This document shows positions 54,323 through 63,753 of a DNA stretch of 64,000 nucleotides, one piece after another. How positions within the stretch are numbered: the first letter of the stretch is position 1; each line of letters opens with the position of its first letter. Made by a program: the position numbers and the translations under genes. The stretch comes from an uncultured Clostridia bacterium (lineage in GTDB: Bacteria; Bacillota; Clostridia; Oscillospirales; Ruminococcaceae), in NCBI GenBank assembly GCA_947628615.1, contig CANRAO010000003.1, positions 1-64,000 of the forward strand, written 5' to 3'. The notes under the pieces are model-generated. The model was not told the DNA's origin and searched no databases. It saw only the letters and a program-made list of their open reading frames with translations.

Positions 54323-56584
54323 TTAATACAAATCGCTGTTAATCATAATGTTAAGCCTTTTCACAAACTGACTCAGTTTTTCTCTTGTTATATTTGCATT
54401 GTCAGAAAAGCTGACTATAGCTCTGAGCGGAAGCTCGTTATACATAGACAGTTCCCCTTCTCTTTTATCCGAATCGCTGTTTATTCCTACATTGACTTCT
54501 TTCAAAAACTCTTTAAATAACTCTTTTCCCATCTCGGTTGACATAATATCGCCGCCGGTACTGTTGAGCGTATACTCCACTCTTATCTTGTTTGTAGGAG
54601 CAACATATACACAGGTTTTCAGTCTTATATCCCTTGAGCTTGAACCGACAAATATATTATACCTTCCGTATTCGGTATACCAATCGGAAATATCAGTGTT
54701 ATAATATGCAAATGAACGTTTATCAAGAACAAATGCAACTTTCTTTTCTTCTCCCGGATTGAGCATTACTTTCTCAAATCCCTTAAGCTCCTTAATAGGT
54801 CTTATAACGCTCGACTGCTCGTCATTTACATATAGCTGAACGATCTCTTTTCCTTTGATCTTTCCGGTATTCTTTACGGTAACAGTAACTGTAACCTCTT
54901 CATCGTCGTTCATCTCACTCTTAGAAATATCAATATCCTTATATTCAAAAGTTGTATAGCTAAGACCGTACCCAAACGGATAAAGCGGTTCAATTTCCTT
55001 TTTATCATAATATCTGTAGCCGACGAATATACCCTCTTGATAGCGTACCCTATCTCCCTCGCCTGGAAAATTCAGATAAGACGGATTATCGCTTAATTTC
55101 CTCGGAAATGTTTCTGCCAGCTTACCGCTTGGGTTTTTCTTTCCAAAGAGTATATCAACCTCTGCCTGACCGACTGCCTGTCCTCCCAAATATGCCTCAA
55201 GAATACCCTTTACATTATCAGCAAACGGCATCTCAACTGCAGAACCGTTATGAAGTACAACTACAGTATTTTCATTTACTTCGCTGACCCTTTCGATAAG
55301 CTCAATCTGACATTCGGGAAGTCTTAAATGACTTCTGTCATACCCCTCAGATTCAAATAAATCAGGCAGACCGACAAACATCACAGCAATTTCGCACTCC
55401 TTTGCCGCCTGAACTGCTTCACTTAAAAGTTTATCATCTGTTTTATCTTCAACAGTATTGTAACCCTCTGCATAAGTTACTTTGCATATATCTTTTACTG
55501 CTTCAAGAGCAGAGGTTACCTTATAAGAATTAATATGTGAGCTTCCTCCGCCCTGATAGCGCGGAGATTCAGCAAACTTGCCTATAAATGCAATTTTCTT
55601 GCTTCTGTCAAGCGGAAGAATATTACCCTCGTTTTTCAGCAATACCATACATTCGCTTTCGATTTCTGCCGCTAGCTTGTTATGCTTTTCCTTATCCCAA
55701 ATAATATTAGATTTTTTGCCGTCTTCATATTTATCAATAAGCTCCAAAATTCGTCTTACACACTTGTCAACATCTTTTATATCCAGCTTTCCAAGCCTTA
55801 CAGCCTCAACAATAAATTTATCGTTTTTGCCCTGCGACGAAGGCATCTCTAAATCAAGACCTGCCTTTATTCCGTTTACACGGTTATCTACTGCTCCCCA
55901 GTCGCTAACTACAAGACCTTTATATTCCCACTCATCACGTAATATATTTGAAAGGAGCTTTGGATTTTCAGACGAATGTACACCGTTTACCCTGTTGTAT
56001 GAACACATAACTGTCCACGGCTTTGCATTCTTAACTGCTCCTTCAAAAGACGCAAGATAAATCTCACGTAAAGTTCTTTCATCAACCTCAGCAGAAACAC
56101 TCATTCTTCTGTACTCTTGGTTATTGAGTGCAAAATGCTTGAGCGAAGTTCCAACACCCCTTGACTGCACTCCCTTAATGTACGACGAAGCCATCTCTGT
56201 TGAAAGATACGGATCCTCTGAAAAATACTCAAAGTTTCTGCCGCACAGCGGTGAGCGCTTAATATTTGCACCAGGACCTAATATCACTGCTACACCTTCA
56301 GCCTGACACTCATCACCTAGAGCCTTGCCCAGCTTTTCTATTAAATCCCTGTCAAACGAACACGCAAGCGCCGACGCAGTGGGAAAACAAACAGACTCTA
56401 TGCTTTCATCAGTAACACAGTCTCTTTCCTCATTTACCTTCCTTAATCCGTGAGGCCCGTCAGACATCATTATCTTTTGAATATCCAGTCTTTCAACTGG
56501 TTTAGTGTGCCAAAACCCCTCTCCGGAACACAGTGACGCTTTTTCCTCTAAAGACATTTCCTCTAATATTTTATCAATGTTCAT
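54323..56584 (-). CDS. Glycoside hydrolase family 3 beta-glucosidase
   Basis: A 753-residue GH3 enzyme without a signal peptide, so cytoplasmic. The N-terminal TIM barrel has [13 protein letters not shown], the KH pair in [16 protein letters not shown] and the nucleophile D228 in [11 protein letters not shown]. The alpha/beta sandwich domain (about 320-530) and a fibronectin-III-like domain (about 560-660) follow. The last ~90 residues are an extra C-terminal segment with no recognised domain. It probably releases glucose from beta-glucosides or xyloglucan oligosaccharides, in keeping with the divergent GH31 alpha-xylosidase. A good promoter lies upstream. Confidence 0.92.
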   Translation of the reverse strand: MNIDKILEEMSLEEKASLCSGEGFWHTKPVERLDIQKIMMSDGPHGLRKVNEERDCVTDESIESVCFPTASALACSFDRDLIEKLGKALGDECQAEGVAVILGPGANIKRSPLCGRNFEYFSEDPYLSTEMASSYIKGVQSRGVGTSLKHFALNNQEYRRMSVSAEVDERTLREIYLASFEGAVKNAKPWTVMCSYNRVNGVHSSENPKLLSNILRDEWEYKGLVVSDWGAVDNRVNGIKAGLDLEMPSSQGKNDKFIVEAVRLGKLDIKDVDKCVRRILELIDKYEDGKKSNIIWDKEKHNKLAAEIESECMVLLKNEGNILPLDRSKKIAFIGKFAESPRYQGGGSSHINSYKVTSALEAVKDICKVTYAEGYNTVEDKTDDKLLSEAVQAAKECEIAVMFVGLPDLFESEGYDRSHLRLPECQIELIERVSEVNENTVVVLHNGSAVEMPFADNVKGILEAYLGGQAVGQAEVDILFGKKNPSGKLAETFPRKLSDNPSYLNFPGEGDRVRYQEGIFVGYRYYDKKEIEPLYPFGYGLSYTTFEYKDIDISKSEMNDDEEVTVTVTVKNTGKIKGKEIVQLYVNDEQSSVIRPIKELKGFEKVMLNPGEEKKVAFVLDKRSFAYYNTDISDWYTEYGRYNIFVGSSSRDIRLKTCVYVAPTNKIRVEYTLNSTGGDIMSTEMGKELFKEFLKEVNVGINSDSDKREGELSMYNELPLRAIVSFSDNANITREKLSQFVKRLNIMINSDLY

Positions 56585-56625
56585 TATTTGAGATCCCCCT
56601 GAAAGGATAAATTTTCTTGATGTTC

Positions 56626-56654
56626 ATTATAACACAATAGTGAAATTTAAGCAA
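56626..56654 (-). promoter_or_regulatory. Promoter of the GH3 beta-glucosidase gene
   Basis: On the minus strand TTGCTT (56649-56654), 17-base spacer, TATAAT (56626-56631) preceded by TGT (extended -10), about 40 bases before the start codon. Confidence 0.72.
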
Positions 56655-56750
56655 CATTATGCCTACCGGCTACGCCTGTATTGTTTAAACATTAAAAATT
56701 TCATCTCTTGGTTTTGGATAATAATTGACAAAAACAAGTTAAAAATAGAC

Positions 56751-56779
56751 TATTATTTATTATAAAATTGTGCTATAAT
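56751..56779 (+). promoter_or_regulatory. Extended -10 promoter of the GH31 gene
   Basis: TGCTATAAT places an extended -10 TATAAT at 56774-56779. The -35 position 17 bases upstream (56751-56756, TATTAT) is poor, as usual for extended -10 promoters; transcription would start near 56786, inside the operator palindrome. Confidence 0.65.
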
Positions 56780-56784
56780 GTAAT

Positions 56785-56804
56785 CAATGACATTTTTGTC
56801 ATTG
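56785..56804. promoter_or_regulatory. Operator-like palindrome at the GH31 transcription start
   Basis: CAATGACA (56785-56792) and TGTCATTG (56797-56804) form a perfect 8-bp inverted repeat around TTTT, directly after the -10 box and overlapping the predicted start site. This position suits a repressor responding to the sugar substrate. No regulator gene is adjacent. Confidence 0.6.
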
Positions 56805-56875
56805 AAAAGATACTCAGAAAATACTGCACGATTGGTTTAGTATTTTCTTTATAAAATATTAAAGGAGGATAAATT

Positions 56876-59221
56876 ATGAAATTTTCAGATGGATTTTGGC
56901 TCACAGAACGTGGATACGAAGTCAATTATGTAAACGAGGCTTATGTTATCGAAACAACTGAAAATGCCATCAAGGTTGTAGCAACGCCTTCAAAAATCTA
57001 TAACAGAGCTATGACCCTTGGCGGACCAAACCTTGAAATTACATATTCTTCAACTATGGAGAACTGCATCAAGGTACACATCACGCACTATAAGGGTACT
57101 GTTGACCGCGGACCGCATTTTGAGTTAAAAGAGGATTACGACTACAAGCCTGTAATCAACGAAAATGAGAACAGCGTTGAACTTGTTACAGGAAAGACTA
57201 AGGTTGTTATCAGCAAGGATAACTGGAGTGTTCAGTACTACTACGGCGACAAGCTTTTGACCGGAGGTGCTTGGAGAGCTACCACGTTAGTTAAGGAAAG
57301 TCAGTTCAAAGCAAATGCAAGACTAGCTAAACAGGAGGACGACACTTTCTGGAGCTACCCTCAGGATCCTCACACGACATATCTGCGTGAACAGCTGCAG
57401 CTTTCAGTTGGAGAATATATATACGGCTTTGGCGAGAAGTTCACTACTTTTACCAAAAACGGTCAGAATGTTGAGATTTGGAACGCCGACGGCGGTACCT
57501 GTTCAGATCAAAGCTATAAGAGTATTCCTTTCTATACTTCTTCGAGAAACTACGGTGTGTTCGTAAACAGTTCTGATAAGGTTTCATACGAGGTTGCGTC
57601 TGATACAGTTTCAAAGGTTTCATTTACCGTTCCAGGCGAAGAGCTTGAATACTTTATTTTCGGCGGAGAAAATCTTACAGATGTTTTAGAAGGTTATACG
57701 AATCTTACAGGAAAACCTGCACTTCCGCCTGCATATACATTCGGTCTGTGGCTTACGACTTCTTTCACAACGACCTACGACGAAGAGACAATAACTTCTT
57801 TCATAGACGGTATGGCTGAAAGAAATATACCGCTTCAGGTGTTCCACTTCGATTGCTTTTGGATGAAGGAATTTGAATGGTGTAACTTTGAATGGGATAA
57901 GTCTCAGTTCCCTGACCCGCCTGCTATGCTTGAACGTCTTCACAAGGAAAAAGGACTTCATACCTGCGTTTGGATAAATCCGTATATTGCACAGCGTTCT
58001 AAGCTGTTTGACGAGGGTATGGAAAACGGTTACTTTGTTAAAAAGAAAAACGGCGATATTTTTCAGGCTGATGAATGGCAGCCGGGTATGGCGCTTGTCG
58101 ACTTCACAAATCCGGCAGCCTGCAAGTGGTATGCTTCAAAGCTGAAAGCTCTCTGCGATATGGGTGTTGACTGCTTTAAAACCGACTTCGGTGAAAGAAT
58201 ACCTACAAAAGATATTGTTTATTATGACGGTTCTGACCCTATAAAAATGCACAACTTCTACACTCATCTTTACAATAAGACTGTGTTCAACGTGCTTAAA
58301 GATTATTACGGCGAAAATAAGGCTTGTTTGTTTGCACGTTCTGCTACATCCGGAGGACAGCAGTTCCCTGTTCACTGGGGCGGCGACTGCTCTGCTGAAT
58401 ATTCTTCTATGGCTGAGACAATCAGAGGCGGACTCTCACTTTCACTTTCGGGATTTGGTTTCTTCAGCCACGATATGTCAGGATTTGAGGCTACAGCTAC
58501 TCCTGACATTTACAAGAGATGGGCTGCATTCGGACTGTTCTCTACTCACTCAAGACTTCACGGAAACCAAAGCTATAGAGTGCCTTGGCTGTTCGACGAG
58601 GAATCATGCGATGTTCTTAAATTCTTTACTGAACTAAAGGGCAAGCTCATGCCTTACATCTTTGCACAGGCTATTAAAACCCACAATGTCGGAGTTCCTA
58701 TGATGAGAGCTATGGTTATCGATTACGCAGATGACCCAACTTGCCTTACTCTTGACAGGCAGTATATGTTCGGCGACAACATTTTAGTTGCTCCTATACT
58801 TAATGACGAGGGTATAGCTGAATACTATGTTCCAGAGGGAAAATGGACCGACATTATCACAGGTAAAACCCTTGATGGCGGTAAATGGTACAGACATAAA
58901 TGTAATTACTTTGAAATCCCTGCACTTGCTAAACCTAATTCAATTATTCCATTCGGTAATTTTGTACGTGATTTTGAATATGACTATGTAAACGGTACAA
59001 ACTTTACAATTTACAACTTAGATGACGGCAGATCCGCTGTTTGTCCTGTTTATGATAAGGAAGCTAACAAGGTATTTGAGCTGACAGCTAAGAGAAACGG
59101 CAGCAAGATTGAGTGTGAATACACTGATACCGATTCTTCATTCACAATTACTGTTGCAGGCACAGATAAATCAATAGAAATTACTCCAAACTTCGGCGGA
59201 AAGGTTATTATTGAACTATAG
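56876..59221 (+). CDS. yicI: Glycoside hydrolase family 31 alpha-xylosidase (YicI-like)
   Basis: A 781-residue GH31 enzyme without a signal peptide. The nucleophile is D437 in the KTDFGERIP motif characteristic of alpha-xylosidases, and the acid/base is D504 in HWGGDCSAEY; the N-terminal beta-sandwich has FGFGEKFT near residue 185. It removes non-reducing-end alpha-xylose from xyloglucan oligosaccharides. A regulated promoter with an operator palindrome precedes it. It is divergent from the GH3 beta-glucosidase; the two could sequentially dismantle imported xyloglucan fragments. AAAGGAGG precedes the ATG. Confidence 0.93.
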   Translation: MKFSDGFWLTERGYEVNYVNEAYVIETTENAIKVVATPSKIYNRAMTLGGPNLEITYSSTMENCIKVHITHYKGTVDRGPHFELKEDYDYKPVINENENSVELVTGKTKVVISKDNWSVQYYYGDKLLTGGAWRATTLVKESQFKANARLAKQEDDTFWSYPQDPHTTYLREQLQLSVGEYIYGFGEKFTTFTKNGQNVEIWNADGGTCSDQSYKSIPFYTSSRNYGVFVNSSDKVSYEVASDTVSKVSFTVPGEELEYFIFGGENLTDVLEGYTNLTGKPALPPAYTFGLWLTTSFTTTYDEETITSFIDGMAERNIPLQVFHFDCFWMKEFEWCNFEWDKSQFPDPPAMLERLHKEKGLHTCVWINPYIAQRSKLFDEGMENGYFVKKKNGDIFQADEWQPGMALVDFTNPAACKWYASKLKALCDMGVDCFKTDFGERIPTKDIVYYDGSDPIKMHNFYTHLYNKTVFNVLKDYYGENKACLFARSATSGGQQFPVHWGGDCSAEYSSMAETIRGGLSLSLSGFGFFSHDMSGFEATATPDIYKRWAAFGLFSTHSRLHGNQSYRVPWLFDEESCDVLKFFTELKGKLMPYIFAQAIKTHNVGVPMMRAMVIDYADDPTCLTLDRQYMFGDNILVAPILNDEGIAEYYVPEGKWTDIITGKTLDGGKWYRHKCNYFEIPALAKPNSIIPFGNFVRDFEYDYVNGTNFTIYNLDDGRSAVCPVYDKEANKVFELTAKRNGSKIECEYTDTDSSFTITVAGTDKSIEITPNFGGKVIIEL

Positions 59222-59258
59222 AACTGCTAAAATCGCTAAATAAAACATTACACAATTA

Positions 59259-59287
59259 AAACCACCAGTAGAACTGGTGGTTTTCTT
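59259..59287 (+). terminator. Terminator after the GH31 gene
   Basis: AAACCACCAGT (59259-59269) pairs with ACTGGTGGTTT (59273-59283) around AGA, running into TTTTCTT. Confidence 0.88.
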
Positions 59288-59300
59288 ATGCTAAAGCTAC

Positions 59301-59340
59301 AAAAAACCCCTCAATGCATTGCGTCGAGGGGCTTTTCTTT
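59301..59340. terminator. Terminator for the minus-strand LRR gene (bidirectional)
   Basis: CCCCTC (59307-59312) pairs with GAGGGG (59326-59331), with AATGCATT in the loop region. The minus strand then reads six T residues; on the plus strand CTTTTCTTTT follows. Confidence 0.8.
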
Positions 59341-59416
59341 TATTCTATTACCTTAAGGACGGACTCCATATACAATTTAAAAGTTGGCACATCTGTGTCT
59401 GATTAATGCTAATCTT

Positions 59417-60868
59417 TTATACTTTATATACAACCTTTTTACCTACTAAAATTTTGGCGTTTTTCAGATTTTTCTTATACTTTTTCTTACTCAACTGCTT
59501 TTTAAGCTGCTTAGCTACCTTCTTGTTTTTAACTACAAACTTTATGCCTTTGTTAGTGTTTTTAAAGTTTCCATCACCATACTCAGATACTATCTTAGGA
59601 GTGCTTTTACTATTTTTAATAATGATTTTAGAAAGCTTTTTGCAGCTATAAAAAGCATTTGCATCTATTTTTTTTACATTATTTATAGTTATATTTTTTA
59701 GATTTTTACAGTTATTAAATGCACCATCTAATATTTCTCTAGCTCCTCTTATAGTAATGGTTCTAAGTTGTTTACAATCACGAAAAGCGTCATAATTTAT
59801 ATTGACATTTTTTGAACGAATATTTACTTTCCTTAATTTTTTGCAGTTTTTAAATGCTTCGTTATCAATTTCTTTAATATTTTTAGGTATAGTTACACTT
59901 TTCAAATTTTTACAATTATCGAACACATTGCTGGCAATAGCAGTCAAACCCTTACCAATTTTTACAGACTTTATGTTTGAACCATAAAATACCCTTGTAT
60001 ACATTGTTTTAACACTATCAGGGATAACTACTTTAGTGAATTTTGATTTACCAAAATTACCTCCTAAAATTTCTAATTTGCTAGGCAATTTAATACTTTC
60101 TAATGACCTCCAAGTGCCACTCAAATGCTTTAATGTTTCTGGAAACTTAACATTTTTGACGTGTTTAAAGCCAATACCTCCATAACTCAATATTTCTTCT
60201 ACTCCATCCGGAATTATAAGATCAGTGCTTTGATTAAATGACATGTATACTGTTTTGCCATCTTCAGACAAAAGCAAATCATTTTTATAGCTATAGTACG
60301 GATTATTTGGGTCAACTGAAAGCTTTAACTTTGGACATCGTTCCAAATAAGAAATATGCACTATATCATCAAAATGTGCCTTATCTGAATATACATATAC
60401 ATAAACACCATTTTTGGGAATATAATCACGACCCCTGCCAAACATAGTGTTTTTTGGTATATTCATTTTCTTTAGATTATTAAATCCACTAAAAGAGAAT
60501 ATATTATATATACTTTCAGGTAATACAATTTCTTCAACTTTATTATATTTATTATTAGGATATGGCTCTTCATTCATATCTAAATCAGTTACAGTAAACT
60601 CTATTCCTTCATAGGTAACCTTTTCAGGTATTTCTACCTTTTGAATATTCGGAATATCAACAACAATAGCCACATTAGAAATGTATACAGAACCATATTG
60701 TGCATAATCTTCTAAAAAATATGTGAAACTACCAATCTGTGCTTTTCGTGCATTTTCATCACAATCATATTCATAGCTATGAATATAATATGCAAATGCG
60801 TTTCCTGCAAATGAACTTACCGCCATAACTCCTGCAGCTAATAAGCAAAACAGCTTTTTGATTTTCAT
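59417..60868 (-). CDS. Secreted leucine-rich-repeat (BspA/LRR_5-type) protein
   Basis: A 483-residue protein with a signal peptide (MKIKKLFCLLAAGVMAVSSF, cleavage near AFA). The rest carries irregular LRR_5 repeats of about 22-24 residues, for example IASNVFDNCKNLKSVTIPKN and IDNEAFKNCKKLRKVNI, and repeats rich in Cys-Lys. BspA-type proteins often bind host or bacterial surfaces. No anchor motif is evident, so it may be secreted or loosely attached by its basic C-terminus. The ATG at 60868 has GGAGGAGA 5 bases upstream; the frame extends to 60919 but that overlaps the preceding gene. It follows a secreted phospholipase-like gene by 29 bases. Confidence 0.88.
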   Translation of the reverse strand: MKIKKLFCLLAAGVMAVSSFAGNAFAYYIHSYEYDCDENARKAQIGSFTYFLEDYAQYGSVYISNVAIVVDIPNIQKVEIPEKVTYEGIEFTVTDLDMNEEPYPNNKYNKVEEIVLPESIYNIFSFSGFNNLKKMNIPKNTMFGRGRDYIPKNGVYVYVYSDKAHFDDIVHISYLERCPKLKLSVDPNNPYYSYKNDLLLSEDGKTVYMSFNQSTDLIIPDGVEEILSYGGIGFKHVKNVKFPETLKHLSGTWRSLESIKLPSKLEILGGNFGKSKFTKVVIPDSVKTMYTRVFYGSNIKSVKIGKGLTAIASNVFDNCKNLKSVTIPKNIKEIDNEAFKNCKKLRKVNIRSKNVNINYDAFRDCKQLRTITIRGAREILDGAFNNCKNLKNITINNVKKIDANAFYSCKKLSKIIIKNSKSTPKIVSEYGDGNFKNTNKGIKFVVKNKKVAKQLKKQLSKKKYKKNLKNAKILVGKKVVYKV

Positions 60869-60897
60869 AAAAGTCTCCTCCCTTTCATTATTTATAT

Positions 60898-61971
60898 TTA
60901 TGTAGAATATTTTGCCCACTGACTAGCCGTTAGCTCCGAAGTGTCCAAGCCTGAGTTTTTTACATATTTCTTAAAATTACTTAGTTTAACATCATCACTA
61001 CATGGACAAAGAAACCAATAATAATCATATTCTGATGACTTTTCTGTAACCAGTAATGAAACATTAAACTTTGCATCATCATATCGATTTGGGCAATAAT
61101 TAGGACTATCGACACAAGTTCTATTTACAATTGTTTTATCATTTTCGTTTAATAAATATCCACCATCTTTAGGTAGCTTTGCTAAGAATCTATACTCAAC
61201 AATCTCTTTGGCAACATCAGTCGCTAAATTAGATGTAAAATAACTCATTGTTAATCTATTTGTATTATGAAGAATAGTTCTATGAGAATAAACATCTCCT
61301 AATAAATGCGCAGCATATCCTAATATTCTCATTTTCATTTCTGTTGCTGTGAGTTTTGTACTATTTACTCCATTCCATCCATCGTATTTAACAAGTTTTT
61401 TGCAATTGCTAATTAAGGTCTCCAATTGGTTATCGTTTGTACCCCTATTTTCATATGCAGTTGTGCCTTTTATTTTTTCTATTGCACTATTTTTTGCTGC
61501 ACTAATTTTTTTATCCATATCTGTAACATTTTCTGGATCACTTTGTCTTCCTAAAAACACAGAAAAATACCATAAAAATTCAAGATTTATTACATAGTTT
61601 CCTGTACCATGTAATGCTGGTATCTTAACAACCGCATCATTGCGTGACGAAAACCATCTGTCTGCCCAGTATGAAGTTGCCTTTAAAATTCTTATGTGAT
61701 ATTCTGGTAAGTCGCCTAAATTATAGTCAGCAATTTTATCATGACCATCTTTTAACCACATAAGCGATATTCCGTAATCATTTGGGTTTTCAATATTGCT
61801 TTCCTTAGATTTTGAAAGCATTTCTTCAAAAATTGATGAAGCAAAGCTCTGACTTTCTTCAGTTTCCTGAATGTCAACATCGTCAGCAAAAATTGAAACT
61901 GATGAACTTAATGTTGCAGTAAATGCAATGGTTGTTGCGAGTGTTAAACATAAAAATTTTTTAAATTTCAT
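60898..61971 (-). CDS. Secreted zinc-dependent phospholipase C-like protein
   Basis: A 357-residue protein with a signal peptide (MKFKKFLCLTLATTIAFTAT, cleavage near SIFA). The key region is GYAAHLLGDVYSHRTILHNT with H222, D226, H230 and H235; E256 follows in AKEIVEYRF. An HxxxDxxxH arrangement on an all-helical background recalls the zinc site of the zinc-dependent phospholipase C / alpha-toxin fold, so a metal-dependent hydrolase is inferred. I cannot confirm family membership from sequence alone. It is unusually AT-rich, and shares a transcript with the LRR protein gene. The substrate is unknown. Confidence 0.6.
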   Translation of the reverse strand: MKFKKFLCLTLATTIAFTATLSSSVSIFADDVDIQETEESQSFASSIFEEMLSKSKESNIENPNDYGISLMWLKDGHDKIADYNLGDLPEYHIRILKATSYWADRWFSSRNDAVVKIPALHGTGNYVINLEFLWYFSVFLGRQSDPENVTDMDKKISAAKNSAIEKIKGTTAYENRGTNDNQLETLISNCKKLVKYDGWNGVNSTKLTATEMKMRILGYAAHLLGDVYSHRTILHNTNRLTMSYFTSNLATDVAKEIVEYRFLAKLPKDGGYLLNENDKTIVNRTCVDSPNYCPNRYDDAKFNVSLLVTEKSSEYDYYWFLCPCSDDVKLSNFKKYVKNSGLDTSELTASQWAKYST

Positions 61972-62006
61972 AATGTCACATCCTTGTTGTTAAATTTATT
62001 AAGTTT

Positions 62007-62020
62007 TATAGAATTCTATA
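62007..62020. repeat. 14-bp palindrome upstream of the phospholipase-like gene
   Basis: TATAGAATTCTATA is a perfect palindrome 36-49 bases before the start codon. A related imperfect inverted repeat (TAATTC-TGTA-GAATTA, 62076-62091) lies further upstream. The rest of the 254-base gap is AT-rich without other visible structure. Confidence 0.45.
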
Positions 62021-62174
62021 TTTATATTATATTAAATAAATTATAGAAAGTAAAGTAAAATTTATATAAAATTATTAATTCTGTAGAATTATACAAAAAC
62101 GGCAGCCTTTCTTTGTACACTATAACATAAATTGCAAAGATATAAAAAAAATCAGCTAAAACCAAAGCAAAATA

Positions 62175-62211
62175 AGATAAAAAAATCATTCGAGACTTCC
62201 CCGAATGATTT
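62175..62211 (-). terminator. Terminator of the his operon
   Basis: On the minus strand AAATCATTCG (plus 62202-62211) pairs with CGAATGATTT (plus 62183-62192), followed by TTTTTATC; it lies just after the hisE stop codon. Confidence 0.88.
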
Positions 62212-62225
62212 CTTGTCTATTACTA

Positions 62226-62549
62226 TTAAGTATTTTTGTCAACTACTTTCATTTCTTTTAAATTTCCCGTCTTATTGTGGCGCTCGTCAAGAACCGCCTC
62301 AACTTCACTCCAAGTCAAGCCTCTTTCAACGCACATTACCATAAGATGATACAAAAGATCAGCAACCTCACCCTTAAGCTCAGAGTTATCCTTGTTCTTA
62401 GCGGCGATGATGGTTTCTGCACTTTCTTCGCCAACCTTTTTGAGTATCTTATCAATTCCTTTTTCAAAAAGATAACAGGTATATGAACCCTCTGCTTTAG
62501 CTTCCTTTCGGGATATAACAACCTGCTCTAAAGTTTTTAAAGTTTCCAT
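62226..62549 (-). CDS. hisE: Phosphoribosyl-ATP pyrophosphatase
   Basis: A 107-residue all-helical pyrophosphatase. Motifs are KKVGEESAETIIAAKN and EVADLLYHLMVMCVERG, the EExxE and D metal sites. It removes pyrophosphate from PR-ATP, step 2 of histidine synthesis. The ATG at 62549 follows GGAGG; the frame to 62585 overlaps hisI. It is separate from hisI here, as in many Clostridia. Confidence 0.95.
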   Translation of the reverse strand: METLKTLEQVVISRKEAKAEGSYTCYLFEKGIDKILKKVGEESAETIIAAKNKDNSELKGEVADLLYHLMVMCVERGLTWSEVEAVLDERHNKTGNLKEMKVVDKNT

Positions 62550-62562
62550 TTTCAATCCTCCG

Positions 62563-62910
62563 TTATTCGTCATTATACATTTCATTAAAAAAGCAGCTAT
62601 ACGAGCCTGTGTGGCAGGCGTTTCCCGTCTGTCTCACATTTAAAAGCAATGTGTCGTCGTCACAGTCGCTGTATATAGATACAACCTTTTGCAGATGTCC
62701 GCTGGTGGCACCTTTGTTCCAAAGCTCTCCCCTTGAACGGCTCCAGTACCACGTGTAACCCGTCTCAAGAGTTTTCTTTAAGCTCTCTTTGTTCATATAA
62801 GCAAGCATTAAAACGGTTTTAGTGTCAACATCAAATGCAATAGCCGGAACAAGCTCCGACTTGATAAAATACTTATCAAGGTTATTTATGTCTACTTTTA
62901 TCACGCTCAT
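62563..62910 (-). CDS. hisI: Phosphoribosyl-AMP cyclohydrolase
   Basis: A 115-residue zinc enzyme. Motifs are [14 protein letters not shown] and [10 protein letters not shown], and the Cys ligands in [14 protein letters not shown]. It opens the purine ring in step 3 of histidine synthesis. The ATG at 62910 has AAAGGAA upstream; hisF lies 28 bases before it. Confidence 0.95.
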   Translation of the reverse strand: MSVIKVDINNLDKYFIKSELVPAIAFDVDTKTVLMLAYMNKESLKKTLETGYTWYWSRSRGELWNKGATSGHLQKVVSIYSDCDDDTLLLNVRQTGNACHTGSYSCFFNEMYNDE

Positions 62911-62938
62911 AGAATTTCCTTTCAATCAAAGTATTTGC

Positions 62939-63727
62939 TCAGAATAATCTGGGCATCAGATTATTTCCCACATCTCTCACAGGCACTCCGCATTTTAAAA
63001 GATATGATTTAACATCATTTACCGTCAGCTCTTTAAAATGAAATAAAGAAGCCGCAAGTGCCGCAGAACAATTAGTCTTTTCAAAGGCGTCACGAAAATC
63101 CTCCAGCTTTCCGCAGCCGCCAGATGCTATTACAGGGATTTTTACAGCGTCACAGACAGCATTCAGCATTTCTATATCGTAACCGCCCCGAACGCCGTCT
63201 GTGTCTATTGAATTCAGACATATCTCACCTGCGCCCAGTTTTTCTATCTCCTTGACCCACTCAATAAGGTCAAGTCCATAATCTATTCTGCCGCCGTTTA
63301 TATATACCGTCCACTTGCCGTTTGATAGCTTCTTAGCGTCTATTCCAACAACTACGCACTGACTTCCGAATATATCAGCCGCCTCACGTATAAGCTCAGG
63401 ATTCTGAACAGCCTGCGAGTTTACCGAAACCTTATCAGCTCCTGCCCTAAGCGTTTCACGAAAATCATCAATTGTTTTTATTCCGCCGCCGACAGTAAGA
63501 GGAATAAAAACTTTTTTTGCGGTATTTCTTACAACGTCAAGCATAGCCCCTCTGCCCTCATGGGAAGCAGTTATATCATAAAAGACTATTTCGTCAGCGC
63601 CCTGCATATTATACTCATATGCAAATTCAACCGGATCGCCGACTTCCCTTATTCCCTCAAAATTGACGCCCTTTACAACATATCCGTCTCTTACGTCAAG
63701 ACAGGGAATGATTCTTTTTGCAAGCAT
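62939..63727 (-). CDS. hisF: Imidazole glycerol phosphate synthase, cyclase subunit
   Basis: A 262-residue TIM barrel. It starts [20 protein letters not shown] with the catalytic Asp11, and the second Asp lies in [16 protein letters not shown]. With HisH it makes IGP and AICAR. The C-terminal segment [16 protein letters not shown] is typical. GGAGG precedes the ATG. Confidence 0.97.
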   Translation of the reverse strand: MLAKRIIPCLDVRDGYVVKGVNFEGIREVGDPVEFAYEYNMQGADEIVFYDITASHEGRGAMLDVVRNTAKKVFIPLTVGGGIKTIDDFRETLRAGADKVSVNSQAVQNPELIREAADIFGSQCVVVGIDAKKLSNGKWTVYINGGRIDYGLDLIEWVKEIEKLGAGEICLNSIDTDGVRGGYDIEMLNAVCDAVKIPVIASGGCGKLEDFRDAFEKTNCSAALAASLFHFKELTVNDVKSYLLKCGVPVRDVGNNLMPRLF

Positions 63728-63753
63728 TTTGATCCTCCGTTTTGTTAAGAATA

